A stretch of DNA of 64,000 bases from Avena insularis (GCA_023614405.1 CM042686.1:469496740-469560739), one strand, 5' to 3'; counted from the stretch's first letter, positions 12,541 through 24,945 are shown. Program-made: numbers and translations. The notes: generated by a model from the letters alone, not told the origin.

Positions 12541-13146
12541 ATGCTGCCAAAGAAAAATTCGGTGGGTCTGGCGAAGAAGGCAAAGCCACGCAAGCAGACA
12601 CTGAAGGAGCAGCCACCCACTCTGTCTAGGTAGGAATGGGGCGAGGAGGTCACCAGGGTCAAGTACACGACTTTGTACCGCAAGAAGCGTTGACACGCGT
12701 TGATGGTAGTGAGGACGGACATGGACGCGATGACTACTTTGCCTGGCTTTAGCCTTGGAATCTTTGAAAGCCCTCATGTGTACCAAGCCACCCCTGGCGG
12801 CACGCAAGGGAGCATGAACTTGCCGAAATACTCGGTGAACTATGTAGAGAGGTACGATTCAATGCTGATGTCGCAGATCGAATTCTCCCCCGAGATATCC
12901 AACAGCGATGCCACAACCGATCCGAACACCATCTACTCGCATATGGTGGCTTCTCGACACCTCCCTAGTATTGACCTCGACCATAACCACTCCTACTCCA
13001 CCTCGCCGTCCTTGTGTAGTCCGACCTGCCACGTGACTGACGTCACTAGCCTTCCACATAGCCTATTGGGCTCCAAGGGCGGTGGCAATGATGCCAACGC
13101 ATTCGAGCAAATGACTTGCGAGTGCTACGAGTATGACAAGATATGA
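12541..13146 (+). pseudogene. Broken low-complexity protein frame, possibly a transposon-associated ORF
   Basis: From ATG 12541 a lysine-rich N-terminus can be read (LPKKNSVGLAKKAKPRKQTL) to a stop near 12631. A second stop follows near 12691. A long open frame then runs 12700-13146, rich in Ser, Pro, His and Asn and ending in an acidic DANAFEQMTCECYEYDKI. The mix of a basic N-terminus, low-complexity middle and acidic end resembles ORF1-like proteins that accompany grass PIF/Harbinger-type elements, but I see no defining domain. Upstream stops and the absence of homologous structure make it a pseudogene at best. It could equally be a chance frame in GC-richer DNA. Confidence 0.3.
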
Positions 13147-16100
13147 GAGCATGTAAAATACCCTGCTTTTGGTAGCCTTAATTAGGTGTCCAAAGTGCAA
13201 AAATAGGAGGAACAAAAACTTTTTCTTGCTTAGTGGTGCAGTAGTTGCTTGTTGATTGCTCTGCCTTTCCTTGTGCTTGTGTTGTGATCAAGATACTTCT
13301 CTATCTTATCAAAGGTCTACCAAAGCTATTTACCAAAAAGGAAATGTCTTGGCTTACTTTACATATTCTAAAATGTTCTAACTTTTCAAACATGATCCAA
13401 GATGACTTTGCAAAACAAAAGTGTTCTCATTTCATTCTATTGACAAAACTAAAGAGATTTATATGATACCATCTCCCTATGTTTTCAAGACAGGGCTTTC
13501 TAAATACCTTTCCTCAAGTCTCTCCAAAACCTTTTGAAAAGCTAGTCCGTCTCTCCCTTGGTAGTAGTGCCAAGGGAATCTCACCCTCTTCTTTATAAAA
13601 AACCTTTATATACTTATTTCCAAAACTTCTCTCCCAAGACTTTGGGAAATGCTTGGGTATGTTTATATCTCTTCCTTGAGATGTTTGTATGAATTGCCTT
13701 GATCTGTTGTCTTTAAAATATGATTATCTTGAGTTCTTTGTTAGGAGTTTGTCTAAGATACTCTAGGATCTCAGCCCCTAGTAGCAAAACCAAACCAACA
13801 ATACACCCTCTAAATCTCAAGATGTTAAATGGAAATCATTCTCCTCTCACCTCCTTAAGCTTGGATGGTATCCTAGCATTCTTTCCTTACAAGATCACAT
13901 TTACCCAGTCCTTTTCAAGTAAGGTGAGGATAGTTCGACCTTAATAACAACTCACACTAGATCTCTTGAGAGCAGAACATCAAAACCCTAGTAGTAAGAT
14001 CATATTCGCCTTATTATCTGAGTCACTTATTGGAACTCTATTTAAGACCCTTACTCTTGACCCCTAGGTCATGTGCCTATCCCATCCTCTCCTTTGTGAT
14101 GTGCTCTTCCATCAAACATACATTCTCTTCATCAAGAAACCCATCTACCTTGTTTCCCAAGCTAATCATAACCTCTAGTCATTAACTTGACCATCTATTT
14201 CCTTATCAGGCTCAGTTTTGAGCTAAATCTTTTTAGTAGTCTCCAAGGTAGTGGGGACCAACTTAAGGCATGGTAGCCTTCTACTCCACATTCAATTAAA
14301 TTTTAGCCTCTATTTATAATCATCCATGGACCTTTTTTGGAAATGAACTTGGCTCATATTACACACCATCATGTGCACTTGCAAGCCATACCATTTCCCT
14401 TGACCAGATCCTTCCTAGACCCACTTGTCCTTGATGGTTTTGCAGTCAAGAAAACAATCTGTTATGTCCACTACTTCAAGATGCCAACTTTGGCAGAAGA
14501 TTCCAAACTCCATTAAACCTTCTCTAGATAAATTATTTGCATGTATGTGATATACTAAACCTAGTCTATCATCCCAAACCCTCCTTGTTTTCATTGAAGC
14601 TTTGAGCTCCTTAAAACAAAATGGTTTTGGAGGCAAGATGATATCCTGCATTGGCATCCTTAAAATCAATAAAGTTTGGTAGTTAATCCTTAATCACTCA
14701 AACTGTTCTGGACCCACTCTTTGTATACATATGATCCACCCAATCCCTTTTATATCAACATCTACCACATGGTTTCATTGGAACCTTGGGCTACTTAAAC
14801 CATCATGGTTATGTGGGCTGATAATATTTTTCACCAAGATCACATTGCCAATGAGATACCACAATTGATCTTTCATTTTCAAACCAACACCACTCCATTA
14901 CCCTACCATAATGTCTTTTTACTAACCCATTGTGCCACATGGAATTTGATGATTCAAAAATCATCAAATATAAGGAGGATTTCATCTTGTATATGCATGA
15001 TCACCTCCATCAAAGTCATCATCAACAAATCAAGCACCAAACCCCTCCTTTGATCACTCAAGCACCCTACTCTCCCTTTGGTCGTGCTACTGTAGCCCTT
15101 GCAATATAGCAGTCCCTCTCCCTTTTGTCCTTTTGTGTTTGAAAGGAGGGAGAGAGATGTGCCAATTATTGCAAATTCTTGGGAAAAATAAATGGGCAGC
15201 AGCATCACCACCCCTTCCTCCACTCTCTGCTCGACCCTAGTGCCCCACCCAACCTCTCCACTGCCCCAATTCCCAACCACATGCCAGGTGCCTTGGCCTA
15301 GGCCTAAAAATTTACCATGTCCACTGTACACCCCCACTCCTCAGGTTATAAAACCACAAGCCACTTTAGCCCTCCTCCCCGTCCTCATTCCACTCCCTCA
15401 CCTACCTAGCACCTACCGAGGACCAAGATCACCTTCATCTTCCCTCCTTCTCCATGGAAATGGAGGAAGTTTCCTCTCGGGCATGCAAGGAGAAGGCAAG
15501 CTTCCTCTCTATGTCGACCATCCCTCCCTGTTTCCCTTGCATCATCATGTTTCCCTCTCTATGACTACCACCCCTTTCTTGGTTGTAGAGACACTGGAGC
15601 AGCCATCGTTACCACAAACATGTTGTGAAACTTTGTTAGCGAAGCTAACGTTTCTGATCACCATCTTCCGTGCAAGGACCCTTCTGAGACTGTGGCATAT
15701 ATCCCCAGCAAGCACCCAAATGAGCCTCGCCAACATAGAAGTGCTGGTCACCTCCTCGTGGTTAAAACCACCTCTGTCGCCTATCTCTCGGATTGCCTAT
15801 GCATGCCATGTTGCCTCGTCGCCTCGCCCACGTCTGGGGACCACCCAGGTGAGCCCTTGAGTGCTCCCCAACCTTAGATAGGGTTTAGCCGCTGGCTCGC
15901 GCTGTTAGTTGGAGACAACGACCGACGACCGTCAATCTCCTATTAATACGTCAGTCACCCTCCCTTGATACCCCTTCGCCTCTGCCCTCTTGCTGACAAG
16001 CAGGCCTTGCATGGGCCATGCAAAGCTGATGTCTCCCACGTGCATCGCCAACGCGTGGGCTGGCCCACCTCTATACCGCTTGGGCCGGTCAGATCTGGTC

Positions 16101-16900
16101 CAGTGACCTGTTTTATTTTTGGAAATTCCTTTATTCTTCTCCAAAGCACCTGCATGCTATAAAATCAATTCAAAAATATCTAGGCACCCAAATTTGATGA
16201 AATAAATCTCTACAAAAATCTCTTCACCAGATCTATCCCATAGTACTGGTTGCATCCCCAGATTTACAGAGTAGATTTTGGGGTGATTTAATCTTGAGAT
16301 AATGCTTTTTTAACTAAAGAACTAATCCATAGAGTATCAGAACTTGAAATGGAATCAAACCCATTTCTACTGAAAGGTATTATCAATACCTTGCATGTGA
16401 TTTTTGTCTCAAACCATCTAGATCCTTAATTCTAAAGTAGTAAAAAATACAAAAACACCACAGATTTGACTTCAAAAATTTCTCTAGTAAGATCTGTACT
16501 TCAAGGTATACCAAAACTCAAAGTTATTGAATTTATTGACCAACTGGTGAATTTTGGTGAATTAAATACTACTACATGTAGTAGATGCACTCAATAAATC
16601 ATAATTGGAGTTCTACAACTATAAAATTAGTTAAACCAAATTATAAAGAAAGGTATTAGTGATGCCTACCTGGTGTCGTTGGTTTCATACCAAAAGGACC
16701 TGTAAAATAAATCTGATGAAAAAGACAAATTGCTTGCAGAACTAAATTTAGGGATTTCCCAAGGGCATTTTGGTAATTCTTTTGAGGTGAATCCAACTCT
16801 CAGTAAACAAGCACTTAGTATATTTATAACGCTAAGAGAAAAAGTTTTTTTGACTTACATATTTTTCTGGTAAATTTAAATACCAAAACAGGAATTGATC
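13147..16900. other. Old decayed repeat DNA with one long chance-like frame
   Basis: Mostly AT-rich DNA without recognisable coding motifs. The longest frame (plus, 15192-15860, 222 codons) is Pro, Ser, Leu and Thr-rich with no domain, and it sits in a locally GC-rich, pyrimidine-biased stretch, so composition explains it. The TATA-like and GC-rich pattern at 15.3-16.1 kb would fit a promoter region of a long, decayed LTR continuing into 16.9-18.75 kb. I could not find its boundaries. Confidence 0.35.
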
Positions 16901-18750
16901 TCACTAGGAAATTCCTTCGTAAATAAATAAAAATGATAAAATGATGAAACTACTTCTTGTGGTTTTGCTATTTTAGTATCTACCTATTGATATAATATTT
17001 GTGTACTAGTATCATACATAACTTGTCCTTGGTTTAAAACCCCTTGATCAAGTAGTATTTAGTAATTAAATCATAACAAAAGGACTAAAAAGGCAATTAA
17101 AAAGGCTCCAATTGGTATATGTTGATACTTTCAAAACCTACTAAAGTGTGTTGATGCCTTGTTCAATTGCCTCCTATATTTTACTGGTGCCTTGTTTTCC
17201 TTTTGTTGACTACGGTACCTTGCTTGTTTGCATGTGTGATCCGTAACAACGATAGTTATGATTGTACCGAAGAATTCTAGGGACATATTGCTGACCACAG
17301 GCAGGCCACCTACTTTCTCATAAGCTTGTCCTACTACTTACTTATTGCATATTTTACTTATCTACTTATACAAATTGCATTGTTTTACTATCTTGTTATT
17401 TATAACTCGTATTAGTTTGGCTCCTCCAAGCTAGTACATAATGATACTGCTAAGTACAACCCCTTGATGACACCTACTGATCCTTGAGTATAATAGGTTG
17501 GTGTTTTACACCATGCCCTTTTTGGAGACCCCTTTTTGCCCAAGCAAAGACTATAGGTTGGGAACCCTTAGAAAGTTTACAAATGGTTTTTATGATAAAA
17601 CCTTGGTACGGGTACCAAGTGGAAGTTTGAATGAAAGAAAATGTTTTGTTTTACAAAGGGATACTGAAGGAACGAGGAGGAAAGATGGTTACGAAAACAC
17701 ACATGTTTCTATGTAGTTTGCTAAAACAACTTAATTGTGCAACCACATTACTCTAGAATGGGACGAGGCTTAGCTCGAAGTTAGTTTGCTCTAGCATGGG
17801 ATACCTCACAACTACTATAAGGGTTTGATCCCCTCGAATGCCGGGTCTCCCCAACTGATAGGGCCACTTTTCCAAGACAATGGCCTAGGAGAGATGCAAA
17901 CTGTCCTTGTAGGCAGCTGGACGATACTATGAGCCTCTCGTTGAAAGTGACCACTCGAGAGGAGTGTAAAATGTGCTTTGGTTGGTCCTTGGTACCCGAT
18001 GTCCCGGTGTTGAGAGGAACACCTCATATGGTAGGGACCATGTTGGGGTAAGATTTTTTAGAGTTTTGTTCGATTATCCAAACCTTGCATACTAGTGTAT
18101 GACGATCCGTGGGAGCTCACATAGGATGTATCGAATCTTGTGGGCAAAGTGTACAACCTCTGCAGAGTGTAAATCTATTCGAATAGCCATGTCCTCGGTC
18201 ATGAACAGTTGCGAAAGTTGCTGCTTATCGGTGTTGGTTTTGTTTTCAACAATATTTTGAGAAATCAAAGGTTTTTTAAATGATCTGGTCGTGGGATGGC
18301 GGAAGGGAAGAAGAGGTGCGGTCATGGGATGACCACCAAAGGAAGGTGACCCGATCATGGGATGACCGGGAGATGACAGTGGGCGGAACTAAGGTTTTCA
18401 ACTTCAAATGCTTTCAAATATTTTCAAAAGTTTTTCAACAAAGACATGGAGATGCTATATCTACAAGAGAAACATGTTTTAGAAAAGAACCTCAGATATA
18501 GCCCTCCTACTACCACATCCATATTGCATATCCTTTCATTTATACTCTCTTAAGGTGGTTTGCGAGTACATTCAAACGTACTCACTAGCATTGTCCCTGG
18601 CCATTTACTTGGTCAGACTCCGAGAAGGAAGGTGAATAAGAAGGTGACATTGATGACTATGTGAGCTAGGACATTCTCCCAGTCAGTTGCCTATAGGGTT
18701 AAGGCATGATTTGGGCTCAACACTTCGATGAAGTTGCGCTACTGGTGGTA
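16900..18750 (+). mobile_element. Decayed Ty3/gypsy-like LTR segment
   Basis: The stretch around 18147-18215 (GTGTACAACCTCTGCAGAGT, then a CTATTCGAATAGCC block) matches my memory of a block in long gypsy LTRs of wheat and barley. The surrounding order (a bracketed plus-strand series of short conserved blocks at 17.2, 17.8, 18.1 and 18.6 kb) fits one LTR. I find no PBS, PPT, coding part or second LTR, so this is a remnant of undetermined extent. Confidence 0.4.
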
Positions 18751-19969
18751 TTATGGGTTCCCTTGTGGATTTACCCTTGGGATGGCCCGATCTTCATAGA
18801 TTCGAGGGGATTTGGGGGAGGGAGCGAAGAACACAATGAACATGCAAGGGGAAATTGATACAAACGCACACCACACCCGATACAATCTGGTTTGCTCTCG
18901 TTGGCCTGAACCACCAACCCAATAGAATCTCAAGGGAGGGACCAAAGTTAGAATCCCATGAGAGAGATTGTCTAGATCTTGATAGAATCACATGTAGGGA
19001 GAGAGTAGCAACCAAGTAGAATCCCAAAGGGGAGAGACCTAGCACTACTAGAATCCATACATGGGAGAGACCATGAACTAGAAGAGCGCCTTGATGACTT
19101 CAATTAAGAAGGCCTTGTACAACTCATAGATAAACTATAGAGAGGGGGATCCCATCCAGGGTTAGGAACATGCCTCAATTCATCATATGTTCCATTCTAG
19201 GGTTCTAAGGAGGGGTGGGGGAATACATATAGGCCAACCACGAGCTAGGGGTACTTTAGGCATAAACATGAAGTTCTGGCATTACATGGGCCAAGCCCAT
19301 ATTGAGGATCGCAAGCCTATGTCACTCAGACTGGAGACTCTGGTGTATGGGATCCGGAGATTCCGATCAGTCTCCGGTGTCGTCTTCGGAGAGACATACA
19401 GATGGTCTCAGGCTTGGGGGTGGAGTTCGGTCTAGAGGTGGGCTGGAGACTCTGGGTCATGGTCTCCGGTGTCACGGTCCGGAGACTCCGGTGTGCTTGG
19501 GCGGAGACTCTGGTCTTGCTCAGCAGCTTCTTGTGTCTTTGTTTTTAGGCCTCTTGATTGGCCGTCTTGGCTCCAGGTTCAACCTTGTCTCCTCTTCTTG
19601 GTATCACAGTCATGGACCTAGTCATGCAATGGGCATTTGTCTTAAGTAGGATTCCATTCACATGATAACCAAAGGGGGCAAGATATGGAAGGAATTCACC
19701 TTTGTGGGAACAGTTGGTGTAGCATGATGTGGACCAATGGTGGTTCCCGTATGTTGGGCTACATCAGATGGTTGATGTTAGCCCGTCGAGGCTTATGTAA
19801 GGTATAGCCATAATGGCATTGAGGTATGACTTGTAACCATTTCTGTAATGGATGTTTGCTTTGATACTCGTCGATTATGCTCCACGACACACTGATCATA
19901 GGAATCATGGATGAATGCATAAGGTATTCTTTGATGGCTAATCTGGGGGCCCCATAGCATGCTTGTCAA
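18751..19969. other. Unclassified DNA with two short degenerate repeat clusters
   Basis: Between 18922 and 19075 the word TAGAATC recurs five times, most copies followed within 10-15 bp by GGGAGAGA-like sequence. Between 19333 and 19513 the word GGAGACTC(T/C)GG recurs four times, once inside the palindrome CCGGAGACTCCGG (19479-19491). No gene is supported. Confidence 0.5.
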
Positions 19970-20440
19970 GTGTTTGGGTCTCTAGAGTCACTGGTTTTTT
20001 GTGCTAACCCATTTTTTGTGTGTGCCATAGGCCATGGGTGTCGATGTGCTGAGCAGCCTGCGGCAGCCGCGAGGCGTCCTAAGTACGATCCGGACCCTGG
20101 TACCGACGATCCGTATGATGATGAAAAGTACGAAAACGAGGTGGAGAGCGATGTCGTTGAGATCTAGGCCAGCAACACCATGAATAAGAAGAAGAGGCTC
20201 GGGAAACGCAACCTGGAGTGGAGGTCGTTGGAGGATGAATGCCTTGTTGAGGTGCGAAGGCAGTGAGCCTTGACTCCATCACCAACGCCAACCAAATATC
20301 AGCAAGTACTACAAAAGGATATATGATCAATTCAATGAAAGGAAGCAATTTGACAAGTTTGCGACGATCCACATGATCCATATTGGGGGGTATTGTCACA
20401 TAGGTGGAACGATGTCACTACAACACAGATGGTGGGCCCT
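19970..20440 (+). pseudogene. Myb/SANT-like DNA-binding protein remnant (PIF/Harbinger ORF1-like)
   Basis: An acidic N-terminal part ends at an in-frame stop (20165-20167). Reading on in the same frame gives a basic stretch and NLEWRSLEDECLVE (about 20210-20255), typical of helix 1 of the Myb/SANT-like domain that accompanies Harbinger-type transposons and related plant trihelix proteins. After a frameshift, SKYYKRIYDQFNERKQFDKF appears at 20301 onward, and a second shift gives SHRWNDV near 20397, the conserved W of the last helix. The order and spacing match that domain, but at least one stop and two frameshifts make the gene dead. A partner DDE transposase is not visible nearby. It could also descend from a host trihelix-type gene. 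Confidence 0.6.
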
Positions 20441-21524
20441 AGCACTTATAAACGCCAAGGCACACATCTAATTTCCGTGCTCGCGCAAGCGCGGGGATTA
20501 CTGCGACCGGGAAAGTGCATAGGCGACATGTTTTTTAGTTGACAGATAGTTATACGTCGACCCTAGCGTTAGCATGGCACCTACACATTAATGCCACGAT
20601 CCATTTTAGGATGACACACCTTAGATGCAGGACATTAGGAGTGACGATAGCACAACATCACTGCCTGGTAATGTATCTGTTAGCCCATGCTATATCATAA
20701 TTTTGCAATTTTGCGTAATTAAATATCAAACTAGACTTCTGTCTATACCCCTAGGGTGCGGCTGGTAGAAAGAACGCACAATTATTTTATCATCTTCATG
20801 GGACACAACTAATATCCATGCTGCATGATTCTTCATTTTCAGGTCTATAAATTTTGCTATTTTACTCTATTTGGATACCACTTTTATTTCACCCTTGGGG
20901 TACAATGTGTAATGAACAAAGTTTACTATCATGCTTTATGAAAGGTTTTCTTAATTAAGATGTTTACTAATTAATGTTGATAGTTCTACCTCATAATAGT
21001 TTAGAATAATATAAACCATAAAGGTAACTAGCTAGAAGTTGGAATACTTTTGTTCATTAAGTAAGTTTTTCTTCAAAAGTTATTATTTTTAAAGAACATA
21101 ATTAGCAAAATTTTGTCATCTCTTTAAGTTCTAACATGAGTAACAAACTTGTATAGAAGAAGTTTTTAATCAATGATCATCACCGGTGTGCTATTTTATT
21201 ATATACGTTTTAGTTACAGTTGCAAGCCATTTCACAAAGCCTCGCAAGCCTAATAAGATGCACAGGTGTGAAACTAATCTAAAAGGACAACACATTCTAA
21301 GGAAATTATCACAAGCCAACACACCCTAGAGCATCAAACTTATTGTGGGGTTTTGGGTTTAGAATGATTGCATCGCATTCCTTATGCATAATAACATCTA
21401 GATTCTTTAAACATTAGTCCTTACCGTACCAATGATGTTGTTTTCAAATATTGGAGTTTATATTGTCCCGAAGACCTTGGATGCATAATCTTGTAGTTAA
21501 AAAGGCAAGTTCATACTTGCTCAT
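20441..21524. other. Unclassified AT-rich DNA left of element B
   Basis: No coding signal. TGAAAGG occurs at 20939 and would pair with the CCTTTCA end of the Copia LTR at 37958. If that were the LTR start, element B would be nested in the 5' LTR of element E. This is only a possibility: no direct LTR comparison is available in the window. Confidence 0.3.
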
Positions 21525-21529
21525 GTCCT
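21525..21529. repeat. Target-site duplication GTCCT of element B (left copy)
   Basis: GTCCT precedes the left LTR and recurs at 35995-35999 after the right LTR, although the copies are 14.5 kb apart because element C sits inside B. Confidence 0.95.
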
Positions 21530-22971
21530 TGATGTCTACGTACTTCTATTCTTGTAGACAGTTGTTGGGCCTCCAAGTGCAGAGGTTTGTAGAACAGCAG
21601 CAAGTTTTCCCTTAAGTGGATCACCCAAGGTTTATCGAACTTAGGGAGGAAGTGGTCAAAGGTATCCCCTCTCAAGCAACCCTGCAATCAAGATACAAGA
21701 AGTCACTTGTGTCCCCAACACACCCCAATACACTTGTCAGGTGTATAGGTGCACTAGTTCGGCGAAGAGATAGTGAAATACAAGTGGTATAGATAATTAT
21801 GAGTGGTAATGGTGATAGAAAATAGCTTGATGGCATGGAAAAGACTAAAGTAAAACAGAAATAAAGATAGAAGAAAGCAAACATGTAATAGATCTAAGAG
21901 CAAACTGTGTTTCAGTGCTTAGAAACAAGGCCTAGGGATCATAGTTTCACTAGTGAACACTCTCATATAAATATCTTCTCTTTATGATACTACTCTGAAC
22001 TACTCTCTGGAAGGACACTCTAATCCATGGTAGGGCTATAACAGCACACCTCAAAGTTTGTCTTCCACATCTAGATAACCCCACACTATCACCTTGAGCA
22101 CTAGATGGTTCAAACAAACACCACAATTTCATAAAGACATCCAACTCCAAATATAACTCATAACAAGTATTTGTAATCTCTAGCCTAAGTGCCACCATGG
22201 TGTGCACGCTGTCACTTTCACACACATGGGGAGAACAGAGATCTATTAAAGCACTTCAGTAGCAAGGTAGATCTACTTGATTAGAAAACTCATGATCACA
22301 ATATGATCATGCATAGAGAGAGAGATGAACACATAGCTACCGGTAGAGCCCTTAGCCTCGAGAGATAACTACGCACTCCTCATCATGGGAATCAGCAACA
22401 ACGATGGAGATGGTGGTGGAGATCGATGGAGATGGTGGTGGAGATCGATGGAGATGGCTTCGGGGGCACTTCCCCATCCCGGCAGGGTGCCAGAACAAAG
22501 ACTTTTTGTCCCCCGAATCTCCCCTTCGGTGGCGGCGGTGCTGTGGAACTTTTCGTGGCTGGAGGCTTGATGATCTAGGGTTTCTGTATCGGGAGGATTT
22601 TATAGGCGAAGGGGCAAGGTCGGTGGGCAGCCAAGGGGCCCACACCATGCCCTGGCGCGGCCTGGGGGGACCCACGCCTAGGGGTGGTTTGGCCACCCTG
22701 TGGCCCCCCTTCGTCTCTCCTTCTGGCTCTGTGAATCTTCCGGGAAAATAACGACTTTGGCTTTTGTCCGGTCCAATTCCAAGAATATTCATTTTCTGAC
22801 TTTCTGGAACCAAAGACAGCAGAAAACAGGCAACTGGCACTATGGCTCTTGTTAATAGGTTAGTCCAAGAAATCATATAAAAAGTACCCCAAAGTTGGAA
22901 CAAAACATAAGAAAGTAGATAAAAACCAAGCATGGAACATCAAAAAATATGGATACGTTAGCAACGTATCA
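21530..22971 (-). repeat. 3' LTR of element B
   Basis: It runs from TGATGTCTACG at its left edge to ...GTATCA at the right, the reverse complement of an LTR that starts TGATACGTTGCTAACGTATC. A short AGATGGTGGTGGAGATCGATGG unit is tandemly duplicated near 22406-22455; the right LTR has it once. Confidence 0.95.
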
Positions 22972-22988
22972 ACATCCCCAAGCTTAAC
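22972..22988 (-). other. Polypurine tract of element B
   Basis: The minus strand reads GTTAAGCTTGGGGATGT next to the LTR, identical to that of element A. Confidence 0.85.
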
Positions 22989-23292
22989 TCCTGCTCGTCC
23001 TCGAGTAGGTAAGTGATAAAAATAAAGAATAATTTTTGAGGTGACATGTACCATCATAAACTTGATCAAAGTGTTTGTAAAACATTGATAACTGGGATCA
23101 TAGTACTTCAACATAGCATGAAAGATATAGTTCTAACAATAAGACAAAGCAACTATGTTGCAACATGAAAAGGCACAAACAAAAGATGCATGAGTAACAA
23201 TGCCTTGCAAGACATTTGTTTGTTTCACATAAAGAAAACATAGCATAGTGGCATTCAGCTTGTCCCTCATAGAGTAGCAAACATAAATGCAT

Positions 23293-23297
23293 AGGAC
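23293..23297. repeat. Target-site duplication AGGAC of element C (left copy)
   Basis: AGGAC lies before the left LTR of C and again at 31449-31453 after its right LTR. Element A shows the uninterrupted site (GCATAGGACACC near 3690), confirming that C landed inside the 3' module of B. Confidence 0.96.
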
Positions 23298-24919
23298 TGA
23301 TACATTGCAAATGTATCTATAATTTTTGATGTTCCATGCTTGGTTTTATCCACTTTCTTGTGTTTTGTTCAAACTTTCGAGTAATTTTCATATGATTTCT
23401 TGGACTAACCTATTAACAAGAGCCACAGTGCCAGCTGCCTATTTTCTGCTGTTTTTGGTTCCAGGAAAGTCAGAAATTGAATATTCTTGGAATTGGACGG
23501 GACAAAAGCCAAAGTGCCTATTTTTTCCGGATGTCATCAAGTGCCAGAATACGAGACGGAGAGGGGCCAGGGGGCCACCACACCACCTGGCCGCGCGGCC
23601 AGGCCTAGCCCGCGCTAGGGGGTGGTGTGGCCGCTCCTGGCATCCCTCGGCCTCCCGTTCCGACTATAAGATGCCCTCGGGACATAAACCCTAAGTACCT
23701 GATCAAAAATCCACGAAAGAGTCTATAGCCACCGTCATCTCCATCCCTAGATCGAGAGGGATCTGAAGCTCTTCCCGGCACCCTGCCGGAGAGGGGAATT
23801 CACCCTGGAGGCCTTCTTCATCACCATGCAAGCCTCCGTTGTGATGCGTGAGTAGTTCATCCTTGGACTACGGATCCATGTAGTAGCTAGATGGTTGGTT
23901 CTCCTCCTTTGTGCTTTCATGTTTAGATCTTGTGAGCTCCGTTCATGATCAAGATCATCTATTTGTAATTCTGCATGTTGTGTTTATGGGATCCGATGGA
24001 TATTGAGATGCTATTTCAGATTGATTATTGATTCTATCATGTCTTTGTTATTTGTGATCTTGCATGCTTTTCATTGTTAGTAGCTATCTTGGCCAAGTAG
24101 ATGCTAGCAACTCCAAGAGTTGGTATTTATGCTCGATAGTGGGTTCATGCCTCCGTAACTGGGAAGTGACAGAAATCTCTAAGGTACTAGATGTGTTGTT
24201 GCTACTAGGGAGAAAACAACAATCCTTTGTTCATAGAACAATTGTTTTGTTTACTTTACATGAAGTTCGTAAAGCAATAATCTATTGCTTGCAACTTAAT
24301 ACTGGAGGGGGTTCGGATGATAACCTTAAGGTGGATTATTGGTCATAGATGCAGTTGGATGGCGGTCTATGTATAATGTTGTAATGCCCAATCAAGTCTC
24401 AAAGGAGTCAAGATGATTGGTATATGCATGTATTGCTTTCTCGGTGTTTGTCAATTGCCCCGTTGTAATTTGTTCACCCAGCATGTTATCTATATAAGGA
24501 GAGCCACCTCTAGTGAACTATGGATCTCGGTCCTTTTCTTTACATACAATCTATAAAATGTTTCTGCTTTGTGTTTACTTTCTGCAAACTTTTACTTCTT
24601 TCCATTAGATACGTTTAATACTTTGTTTTCCGCAAAACACGGTGAGATTGACAACCTCATCGCAAGTTGGGGACAAAGTTATGTGGTTGTGTTGTGCAGG
24701 TCTCCACGTTGCTACAAGCACCGGTAGTGTGCCCTGCCAAGGCTCAGCTAGCAACACCTTTGGGGTGTTTCCTTGCTCCTACTGGTTCGATTAAACCTTG
24801 GTTTCATAACTGAGGGAAACTTGCTGTTGTGCTCATCATACCTTCCTCTTGGGGTTCCCAACGAGCTCTACATCAACCGCGCACCAGCACTTTTCTGGGC
24901 GCCCTGCATTGAGCCATCA
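23298..24919 (+). repeat. 5' LTR of element C
   Basis: It begins TGATACATTGCAAATGTATC and ends GCATTGAGCCATCA. The U3 part up to about 23540 is close to that of A and D; the rest is specific to the C/F family. Confidence 0.96.
23578..23670 (+). promoter_or_regulatory. LTR core promoter: nested palindromes and TATA-like box
   Basis: CCACACCACC (23578-23587) and GGTGGTGTGG (23621-23630) form a 10-bp inverted repeat around the 14-bp perfect palindrome TGGCCGCGCGGCCA (23588-23601). CTATAAG follows at 23664-23670, in a plausible position for a TATA box. All A-F LTRs have a CTATA word preceded by CCACACC/GGTGTGG-type arms. Promoter activity is inferred from position and composition. Confidence 0.6.
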
Positions 24920-24928
24920 AGCTTTTTC

Positions 24929-24945
24929 TGGCGCCGTTGCCAGGG
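24929..24945 (+). other. Primer binding site of element C (tRNA-Asp type)
   Basis: TGGCGCCGTTGCCAGGG matches the complement of the plant tRNA-Asp 3' end (TGGCGCCGTTGCCGGGG) with one mismatch. It starts 9 nt after the LTR end rather than directly at it. Confidence 0.85.

Noticed and set aside
15192..15860. 222-codon open frame, plus strand
   Set aside because: Pro/Ser/Leu-rich, no domain, in a GC- and pyrimidine-biased stretch; probably open by composition.
20939..20945. TGAAAGG as start of the E 5' LTR
   Set aside because: Seven bases are not enough; without the 3' LTR in the window the start cannot be tested, so it is mentioned only as a possibility.
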